The position numbers were made by a program, and so were the translations under genes. From assembly GCA_027315115.1 (NCBI GenBank), contig DAHUYQ010000013.1, positions 1-64,000 on the forward strand: DNA of 64,000 bases, in the 5' to 3' direction. This stretch comes from Solirubrobacterales bacterium. GTDB lineage: Bacteria; Actinomycetota; Thermoleophilia; Solirubrobacterales; Solirubrobacteraceae. Under the pieces are notes generated by a model. It saw only the letters and a list, made by a program, of their open reading frames with translations. It had not been told where the DNA came from and did no database searches. This document shows positions 18,019-25,338 of the stretch, in pieces. Position 1 is the stretch's first letter. The number at the start of each line of letters is the position of its first letter.

Positions 18019-18728
18019 TCAGGCCGCGATCGGCGTACGCAGCGTCTGAAGGGTCCGGTCGAGGGTCTGCAGTCCCGCACCGAGCTCGTCGAGCTGTGGC
18101 CTTCTGCGGATCGTCCGGCCGAGCGCTTCGGCCAGCGGCCCATATCCAGCCTGAAGGAGTTGCGCAGGCAGCTCCCTCCTTGCGAGCGGTAAGACCTGCC
18201 TCTGAAGCAACAGCCCTCGCGCTGCCGTGGTCAGCGTCGCCCGGAGCTATTCCTGCGCGGCATCTCGATCCCCCATCTCGATCAGCCTCTCGACCTCGCG
18301 CCGATGTGCCCCGAGGGCCGCGAGCTTGCGCTGCGGGCTTGGCCACAGGTTCCTCTCCACGATCAGGCGCAGACTGTCATGCAGCGGGCCGCGTCATGCA
18401 GGATGCAGCCGAAGCGCAAGGTCCACTGCACGAAGTCATCGCCTTCGAGCAGGCGGACGCGAAGGCGCGCAGCGCCGGTGGCGACCACATCGACATCCCC
18501 GGGCAGATCGCTGACGTCAAGCCGGCTGCCGATGACGTGGTAGTCGAGGTCGGTCGAACCGGTCAAGGCGAAACCAGCGGCTCCCGAGGCCATCGCCCAA
18601 TCCAACAGCACCGCCGTCACAGCCCGCTGCTCGGGCGTCTGATGACGCTCCGCACGGCGCCGGTCCTCACACAGCCGCCGCTCCCAGCCATCCTTCGAGA
18701 GCTGCTCAGAGAGCCGCTGAGCGCTCAT
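18019..18728 (-). pseudogene. disrupted nucleotidyltransferase-like gene
   Basis: The minus strand carries one coherent protein broken twice. The first 100 codons (from 18728) include AVLLDWAMASGAAGFALTGS and LPGDVDVVATG, which looks like a nucleotidyltransferase-type substrate fold with an acidic pair. Near 18380-18400 a short duplication around GCILHD shifts the frame. In the new frame LIVERNLWPSPQRKLA and AHRREVERLIEMGDRDAAQE follow, then an in-frame TAG near 18254, then LPLARRELPAQLLQAGYGPL up to the stop at 18019. The C-terminal half is helical and Leu/Arg rich. It may once have been a toxin or resistance-type enzyme; the exact family is uncertain. It follows the nuclease-like pseudogene directly. 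Confidence 0.6.
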
Positions 18729-18795
18729 CCGCCTGCCTCCGCGGCCTCAACGAGCTCTTCGACCTCGGCGGCCTTCGACGACACACCCCAAGCCG

Positions 18796-19729
18796 CTAGG
18801 AGACGTCGAAGCTCACCGCGTCCCACTTGCCAAGCTGCTCGATCGCGGCAGCGAGGCTCACGTAGGCAGAGGCCGGCTGGGCGGTCTGGCTGGGGAGCTT
18901 GCCGATCTTGCCGGCGGCACATGCAAGGCGCACGAGCACCTCGGGGATATCCGCCTCTGGGACGCTGCTCAGGTGAGCGCCTCGATAGTTGCTGAGAATC
19001 GACTGCACCGCCCTTGGGAAGGCGCTTGGCGTCGACGCTCCCATCGTCGTTGAGATACGGCAGACGCCAGGTGCGAGGGTCGCTCGCATCGCCCGCGTAT
19101 GCGAAGCACTGCACGGGCAGCTTGTACTTGGGATGCAGCAATCGCTCGTCCGCCAGCTCTGCCGGCACGGCTTCGCTTACGGGCGTGACCTCGGGCAGCA
19201 TGTCCCGCTTTGCCGCCGCAGCATCTGAGCGTTCGCGGTAGATACCATCCAGACTCAGCCAGCAGAGCGCTGCCTGCGGCTCGGGATCGGCGATCGAGCA
19301 GAAGATTCTGTCGCTCAAGCCGCCGTGGCACACGTCGGCCGCGTAGATCATCGTCCCGTCGCTCACCGCGACGCAACGCACCTTCTGCTCGGCCGCATAA
19401 CGACACACCTGTTCCAGCGCACGATCCACGGCCAGACGGTTCCAGGCCAGCGACCCAGGCCGCTTGGTCTCGACGATCAAGTGCTTGATGCCCAAACGCG
19501 TGAGCAGGATGTCCGCATAGCCGACCTGGTGGTTGATGTCGCCGAACGACCAGTCGAGCACCATGGTGAAAAGGTCCTCGACGATGCTCTCGACAGCCCG
19601 CTCGGCCGCATGGCCGAAGCGCTCACGCTCTCGCAGCCGCGCGGCCCTTCGCTCCTGGAAGGCCTGCCAGTTGGCATCGATCCGGTCGGCGCATCGCCGA
19701 TACGAAGCAAGTTCCTCGAAGGTCACCAT
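18796..19729 (-). pseudogene. frameshifted restriction-nuclease-like protein (HsdR_N type)
   Basis: From ATG 19729 the frame encodes about 235 residues beginning MVTFEELASYRRCADRI. A PD-(D/E)xK-like core is visible: the DINHQVGYADILLTRLG segment, then HLIVETKRPGSL with the E-x-K pair, then CRYAAEQKVRCVAVSDG. This is typical of type I restriction HsdR N-terminal and related nucleases. At about 19010-19013 an extra G in a GGG run (plus-strand CCC) shifts the frame. The missing C-terminus (AVQSILSNYRGAHLSS to KWDAVSFDVS) continues in the next frame to a stop at 18796. It could be a real mutation or a sequencing indel. It is divergent from the HigBA pair. Confidence 0.65.
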
Positions 19730-19848
19730 CGTCCCTGTCTGCCGAAACCTACCTGATCCGCGCAGCCCGGCACCATGGACGGATCTGGACAGGTGGATGT
19801 TCTCACGACCGGGTCGGAACGCCGCCTGACCATCTAGCATCTTTGGTC

Positions 19849-20337
19849 GTGTCGCCTCGCCTGTACGGAACAAGCCCCGATGAGCGTGCCCGGCCTGCAC
19901 GCTCGACGCAGAGAACGCAGGCTGTCTTCTACCGGGACGGGCGTGGACGGGAGCCTGTAGATGAGTACCTTGAACGGTTGCTCAAGGTGCAACCGCTCGC
20001 GGTCGCGAAGATCGACGATGCGGTTGCGGACCATCTCAATGGCCGTGATCCGCGTGAGCCGCCGCCTGAGTTCCCGATCACCTCGCAGATAGACGGCGAG
20101 CTTCGCGAGTTGCGGGTTCGCTTCGCCAAGACCAGGTACCGCGTGCTCTACGAGCGCTCCCGCAACCTGATCGTGCTCCTGCACGTGTTCGAGAAGAACA
20201 CCGGCGCGATCCCTGCGAACGAGATTCGCAAGGCGCAGGCGCGAATGGCGGACTTCCAAGCGCGAATGGATGCGCGCCCTCGACGTCCGCCGCGCGCCGC
20301 CGGTCGCGACGCCCCTCCTCCCGGGCGCCGACCCTGA
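19849..20337 (+). CDS. higB: HigB/Gp49-like toxin of a toxin-antitoxin pair
   Basis: A RelE-superfamily protein that would cleave mRNA on the ribosome when free of its antitoxin. The recognisable domain starts near AVFYRDGRGREPVDEYLERL. It continues through ELRELRVRFAKTRYRVLYE and LIVLLHVFEKNTGAIPANEI, the standard Gp49/HigB core with its basic and aromatic residues. The C-terminus is a basic, proline-rich tail of about 30 residues. GTG 19849 is the assumed start (TTG 19843 also possible), but the core begins 20-25 residues later, so the true start may be internal. The antitoxin gene follows after 29 bp, in the toxin-first order characteristic of HigBA. Confidence 0.85.
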   Translation: MSPRLYGTSPDERARPARSTQRTQAVFYRDGRGREPVDEYLERLLKVQPLAVAKIDDAVADHLNGRDPREPPPEFPITSQIDGELRELRVRFAKTRYRVLYERSRNLIVLLHVFEKNTGAIPANEIRKAQARMADFQARMDARPRRPPRAAGRDAPPPGRRP

Positions 20338-20341
20338 CCAT

Positions 20342-20357
20342 TTATCAAGCATGATAA
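20342..20357. promoter_or_regulatory. palindrome between toxin and antitoxin genes
   Basis: A perfect inverted repeat TTATCA-AGCA-TGATAA lies in the 29-bp gap between the toxin stop and the antitoxin ATG (20367). It is AT-rich against a GC-rich background. It is a candidate operator for the HigA-type helix-turn-helix protein or a site for an internal antitoxin promoter. Confidence 0.5.
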
Positions 20358-20366
20358 GCTGCCGGC

Positions 20367-20732
20367 ATGTCTGCATCCCCTCACGGCCCAGTCGGGCGTC
20401 GCGCCGCCGAGGCGGCCAGGGGCCGCGCGACGCGCAGCGAGCCCTACCGGGAGGCTCGTGCCGAATACGAGCGCATTCGTGCACTGCGCGAAGTGAGCCC
20501 GATCGCCGCGCATCTACGAGAGCGGCGGTTCGAGTTGGGCTTGACGCAGCAGGCCGTCGCGCAAGCGGCCGGTACCTCGCACAGCGCGATATCTAGGCTG
20601 GAGAAGGGGACGCACATGCCGCAGCTCACCACGCTGCAGCGCATCGCCGCGGTGCTCGACGAGGAGTTGATCGTGTGCTTCCAGCGCACGGTGGACGGCG
20701 AGGTCGAGCGCGAGTTCGCGGCCGTCGCCTGA
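20367..20732 (+). CDS. higA: HigA-type antitoxin, XRE-family helix-turn-helix protein
   Basis: A 121-residue antitoxin and autorepressor. The central XRE domain is clear: LRERRFELGLTQQAVAQAAG, then HSAISRLEKGTHMPQLTTLQRIAAVLDEEL. An arginine- and glutamate-rich N-terminal helix precedes it. The C-terminal FQRTVDGEVEREFAAVA would extend onto the toxin. Single-domain XRE antitoxins downstream of Gp49-like toxins are a standard HigBA layout. The final 45 bp recur as a relic at 17957-18005. Downstream lies the 34-bp repeat, whose hairpin could terminate this operon. Confidence 0.9.
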   Translation: MSASPHGPVGRRAAEAARGRATRSEPYREARAEYERIRALREVSPIAAHLRERRFELGLTQQAVAQAAGTSHSAISRLEKGTHMPQLTTLQRIAAVLDEELIVCFQRTVDGEVEREFAAVA

Positions 20733-20769
20733 CCCGTCAAGTCGATGCTCACCGACCCCCAAAGGCACA

Positions 20770-20803
20770 AAAAAACCGCTCCGTAGAGCGGTTTTCGTGG
20801 CAA
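20770..20803. repeat. left 34-bp direct repeat (candidate attL), contains a terminator hairpin
   Basis: Bases 20770-20803 are identical to 23972-24005, where the same sequence abuts the 3' end of the tRNA-Gly gene. The repeat contains a perfect hairpin AAACCGCTC-CGTA-GAGCGGTTT. In this copy it can act as a terminator for the HigBA operon. The next 93 bp (20804-20896) hold no gene. Confidence 0.75.
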
Positions 20804-20896
20804 CAGGTGTTCACGTTTGCGTATTTGCAGGCGCTTTCGGGATGCTGGGGCGGCTTGGTCACATCTTAAGCGGTGTTTGACCACACTGGTGGTATC

Positions 20897-21244
20897 TCAG
20901 CCGCCGCCGTGGTGTTGTTCGGCTTCGAGGTGGGCGATGCTGATCGCCTCGAGTGCTGTGATGAGCTCGCGGATGCGGTGGTCGTTCTCGATCCAGGGTC
21001 TGTAGTGCTCGATCTGTTCTTGCGAGAGGCGCCGGGTGACGGTCTTGCCGGCGACCTTGCGGGTCCATTGCCAGTAGGGGCCATGCGGGCGCGGCGGGTC
21101 AGCCTGGCAGGCGCAGCCGGCACGTCCGCAGAAGGTGTGGCGCTGGGTGATTGAGCCGGGCAGCATCTTGCCGCTGCGCAAGAGCCGGGTGAGCTCGTTT
21201 GTGAGCTTTCTGGCCTGCTCGCGCGTGCCCTGATCGGCGCTCAT
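20897..21244 (-). CDS. DUF6788-type small protein associated with mobile elements
   Basis: A 115-residue protein. The conserved core reads MLPGSITQRHTFCGRAGCAC, then HGPYWQWTRKVAGKTVTRRL, then EQIEHYRPWIENDHRIREL and an acidic helical end. The CGRAGCAC triple cysteine could bind zinc, and the basic W-x-R-K segment suggests nucleic-acid contact. Proteins of this family occur beside transposases and recombinases in actinobacteria; no biochemical role is known to me. It is divergent from the recombinase-like gene with a 62-bp gap containing a small palindrome GTCCG-TAT-CGGAC (21277-21289). The ATG at 21244 is chosen because the family core begins about 30 residues later. Confidence 0.75.
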   Translation of the reverse strand: MSADQGTREQARKLTNELTRLLRSGKMLPGSITQRHTFCGRAGCACQADPPRPHGPYWQWTRKVAGKTVTRRLSQEQIEHYRPWIENDHRIRELITALEAISIAHLEAEQHHGGG

Positions 21245-21306
21245 CGAGCAAGTCTGGCAGAGCTTGCAGTCATCACGTCCGTATCGGACAGTATATCTAC
21301 TGGCCG

Positions 21307-22215
21307 ATGGGCGGGAAGGACCTTCTCCCGCAGGTTGCGGCATCGATCGCCGCCTACCCTCCCTGCTCGATAAGCGAGGCGGCTGGCGGCTTCGCGCGTG
21401 AGGTGGTGGCTGCCGCTGGCCCACAGAGCCCGGCCAGAGCGAAGGCGCTTTTGTTTGCCGCCTCTCGCCTGGGCGCCTTTGGGGAGAGTGTGGGGCTCGA
21501 GCTCTGCGCTGAGGCGCTGCTCTGCGAGGCGGTGATCGAGCGTTTCATCGCTCGCGGGAGCCAGGGGCTCTCGCCGGCTTCGGTGCGGACGCTGCGCACC
21601 AACTTGCGTGCTCTGGCTCGCGCGCTTGAGGCTCACCCCTGCCCGCAGCCGGCTGCGCTTCCCAGAGAGCGTGTGAAGGCGCCCTATAGCGCGGGTGAGA
21701 TCGATGGCTACCTGCGCCTGGCCGCCTGCCAGTCAACTCAAGGCCGGGCGATGCGCGCCGCTGCGCTGATCTGCCTGGGCGCAGGGGCGGGGATCGTCGC
21801 GGGGGAGCTTCGCGGTGTGAGGGGGGTCGATGTGATCGAGGCCCACGGCGGCCTTATCGTCAGGGTGGCCGGGCGCCGGGCGCGGATCGTGCCCGTGCTT
21901 GCCCGCTTCCACGAGCCGCTCATCGCTGCGGCTTGCTTGGCCGGGGAGCGCCTCATCTGCGGTGGGCGTGATCCCGGCAGGCGCAACGTCACCGACGCGC
22001 TTACGGCCGCGCTGTCGGCCGACAGCTCGCTGCCGCGGCTACAGGCAGGACGGCTCCGGTCGACCTGGCTATCGGAGGCCGCACGGCTGATCGGCCTGCA
22101 GGGCTTCATGGCCGCCGCCGGCGTGCTCTGCAGCCAGCGGCTCGGGGACATCGCCGCAAGGCTGCCGCAGATCTCCGAGACGCAGATGGTGGCGCTGCTG
22201 GGAGGATCATCGTGA
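21307..22215 (+). CDS. tyrosine-recombinase-like protein with degenerate active site
   Basis: A 302-residue protein with an integrase-like layout. An N-terminal helical part (VRTLRTNLRALARALEAH) is followed by a C-terminal domain with ALICLGAGAGIVAGELRGVR, corresponding to the first catalytic-arginine region. RLRSTWLSEAARLIGLQGFM corresponds to the second. A clear H-x-x-R box and the final tyrosine nucleophile are not visible: the C-terminus reads SQRLGDIAARLPQ. It may be an accessory or non-catalytic member. It overlaps the downstream transposase-like gene by 4 bp (GTGA), so the two are a coupled module. I recall similar adjacent pairs in other actinobacteria. Confidence 0.6.
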   Translation: MGGKDLLPQVAASIAAYPPCSISEAAGGFAREVVAAAGPQSPARAKALLFAASRLGAFGESVGLELCAEALLCEAVIERFIARGSQGLSPASVRTLRTNLRALARALEAHPCPQPAALPRERVKAPYSAGEIDGYLRLAACQSTQGRAMRAAALICLGAGAGIVAGELRGVRGVDVIEAHGGLIVRVAGRRARIVPVLARFHEPLIAAACLAGERLICGGRDPGRRNVTDALTAALSADSSLPRLQAGRLRSTWLSEAARLIGLQGFMAAAGVLCSQRLGDIAARLPQISETQMVALLGGSS

Positions 22216-22552
22216 GCGCCCCCATCGATCTCGGCCGCCTGGAGGCGATCCTGCACGCCTCCGGGGTCCCGGCACGGATCGAGACGATGCTCTCGGCAGG
22301 CGTCAGGCCCCGCCAACTGCGCGTCCACACGCTCCTGCTCGGCATCCTCATCACGCTCGCAGACGAGCGTCCCCCACACCTGCGACGCATCCACCTGTCT
22401 CTGATCGGCCTTCCCGACGCGCAGAAGCGCCGCCTCGGCGTGACCTGCGCCTGGAAGAACGGGCCGCACGAGCTGACCTACCGCCAGACCGAGTACACCT
22501 TCGCGCGCGTGGTCACGGCGCTCGCCGAGCAGAAACGCGACGGGCGGCCCTC
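22212..22552 (+). pseudogene. N-terminal fragment of a transposase-like protein cut by an IS3 insertion
   Basis: The GTG start overlaps the previous gene. About 113 residues remain: RPRQLRVHTLLLGILITLAD, then RRIHLSLIGLPDAQKRRLGV, then GPHELTYRQTEYTFARVV. This resembles the amino-terminal region of a large actinobacterial transposase-like family. At 22553 the inverted repeat of the IS3 element begins, and translation beyond that is unrelated. The rest of the gene is not found on the other side of the insertion, so sequence was also lost. No catalytic domain remains. Confidence 0.7.
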
Positions 22553-22600
22553 TGAACCGCCCCGGGTTTGTTGGAGGCAGTTTGTTTGTCTGATTATATA

Positions 22601-23877
<1,277 letters not shown>

Positions 23878-23971
23878 CAGCCCATCCTCTCAAGGACTCA
23901 GGCCTCCACGATTCCCGGGGCGGTTCACTTCCCCCTTCCACCCCACCCCGCTCGCCACTCCCCCAGCCCAC

Positions 23972-24005
23972 AAAAAACCGCTCCGTAGAGCGGTTTTCGT
24001 GGCAA
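23972..24005 (-). terminator. tRNA-Gly terminator; right 34-bp direct repeat (candidate attR)
   Basis: Read on the minus strand, the tRNA is followed by a short spacer, the stem AAACCGCTC/GAGCGGTTT with a TACG loop, and a T tract, a textbook intrinsic terminator. The same 34 bp occur at 20770-20803. The intervening 23928-23971 is a C-rich stretch without a gene. Confidence 0.85.
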
Positions 24006-24078
24006 GCGGATGAAGGGACTCGAACCCTCGACCTTCTGCATGGCAAGCAGACGCTCTAGCCAACTGAGCTACATCCGC
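24005..24078 (-). tRNA. tRNA-Gly (GCC anticodon)
   Basis: The cloverleaf is complete. Acceptor GCGGATG pairs with CATCCGC, the D arm contains TAGCTCAGTTGGCTAGAGC, the anticodon loop is TTGCCAT with anticodon GCC, and the T arm is GAGGGTTCGAGTCCCT-like. The discriminator is U (24005), as expected for bacterial tRNA-Gly, and CCA is not encoded. A TAGAAT -10-like hexamer lies at 24094-24099 on the minus strand, 16 bp upstream. An intrinsic terminator follows directly. Confidence 0.95.
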
Positions 24079-24174
24079 GCGCTTCGGCGCATCATTCTAG
24101 CTTGCGGGCCGCGGATGCGCATCGAGCGAGCTTATCGCGCCGGACGAGCACAGCGATCTCCCCTCCCCTCCCCC

Positions 24175-25326
24175 TCAAGCCCCCGCGGTCGACCCTCCGC
24201 CCCCGTCGAGCTTCTGGCGTGCGCGCATGATCGCCATCGTGGGGCCGGCGAGATCGCCGATCGCGGCGATGATCAGGGTTCTCGCGGCGGCGGCGTGGTC
24301 GAGGCCGGCCTCGGGCGCGACGAGGTAGAAGCAGCTCATCGCGGCCGTCAACATCTGATGGGAGATGCCACCCGGCAGGGCGCCGGTCAGGCGCATCGAG
24401 GTCTCGGCGATGTGGTGCATGCGGCCGGCTCTCTCCTGCGCGTCGCGGTAGTGGCCCACGAGGCTGTGGTGGCCTTCGCGCACGTCGACCGGATAGTCGA
24501 CCAGGCTGTCGAGCAGCGTGTGCAGCGCGCCTATCCAGGGGTGGTAGGCGGCATCGACGGCCGCCGCCTGCTCGGGGCCCATGAACGCGTCGGCGGCCGC
24601 GGCCATCGCGGCGAAGACCGCCAGCGAGGAGCCGGCGGCGGCGCCTGTCTCCCACCAGGACAGACCTGTGCCCTCCGGCGTTTCTTCGCCCGCCCAGCGC
24701 GCGTACTCCTCCGGGCCGCCTCCCTCGCTCCAGTTGTTCAGCCCCTGGTAGACGGCGATCCTGCGCGCGCCCTCGATCGCGTAGGCCGCGGTGGCCGCAT
24801 AGGAGGGCAGCTTGTCGACGGCGGCTCTGCAGGCCTCCGTGAATGCCTGCAGGTAGCCGGCGTCCTGCCCGGAGGGGTGGTGCGCGTAGCCGTCCATGCG
24901 TCGCTGCCCCGGCTGCAGCGCGGCCACCAGCGCGAGATGGAGCCGGTATCCGCTTGCGACGGTGTCCTCGCTCTCCTGCTCGGAGAGCACGTCGACGTAG
25001 TCGTAGGCGCCTTGGAAGGCCACCAGCGCGCGGGTCACCGGTGTCGCGAACTGGCTGGGGACGAAGACCGCGAAGGCGGCCGCGCCCTCCAGGTTGCCGC
25101 GCTTGCCGCCGTGGGCCTCGAAGGCCAGGCTGCGCAGCTCCGCGTCAGGGATTGCGCCCGCGCGCGCTCTCCAGCGGCGCGTCTCGCCTTTGATCACCGG
25201 GTAGGCGCCGAGCCAGTAGCGCCGCGCGACCGTCAAGAACCTTGAGGTCAGCGCTATCCTGCGCCAATCCCTGAGGCAGCGTGACAGCGCAGCGATCGCA
25301 ATCGCATCGCGCTCTAAGCCGGCCAT
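24175..25326 (-). CDS. DUF2600 protein, tetraprenyl-beta-curcumene synthase-like (YtpB type)
   Basis: A 383-residue, mostly helical protein of the DUF2600 family. In Bacillus, YtpB cyclises tetraprenyl diphosphate to a C35 terpene. The family's acidic metal-binding motif appears as FQGAYDYVDVLSEQESED in the first half. Other conserved features are GGKRGNLEGAAAFAVF near the front, the YQGLNNWSEGGG segment and HPWIGALHTLLDSLVDYPVD in the second half. No prenyl-diphosphate synthase or squalene-hopene cyclase gene is nearby, so the substrate is unknown. It stands alone between tRNA-Gly and the ABC operon on the minus strand, 12 bp downstream of the permease gene, and could be co-transcribed with it. 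Confidence 0.85.
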   Translation of the reverse strand: MAGLERDAIAIAALSRCLRDWRRIALTSRFLTVARRYWLGAYPVIKGETRRWRARAGAIPDAELRSLAFEAHGGKRGNLEGAAAFAVFVPSQFATPVTRALVAFQGAYDYVDVLSEQESEDTVASGYRLHLALVAALQPGQRRMDGYAHHPSGQDAGYLQAFTEACRAAVDKLPSYAATAAYAIEGARRIAVYQGLNNWSEGGGPEEYARWAGEETPEGTGLSWWETGAAAGSSLAVFAAMAAAADAFMGPEQAAAVDAAYHPWIGALHTLLDSLVDYPVDVREGHHSLVGHYRDAQERAGRMHHIAETSMRLTGALPGGISHQMLTAAMSCFYLVAPEAGLDHAAAARTLIIAAIGDLAGPTMAIMRARQKLDGGGGSTAGA

Positions 25327-25338
25327 TCACGACTGAGC

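Noticed and set aside
20804..20896. A tRNA remnant next to the left 34-bp repeat
   Set aside because: No acceptor, D or T arm could be folded; similarity to the tRNA-Gly gene stops at the repeat end.
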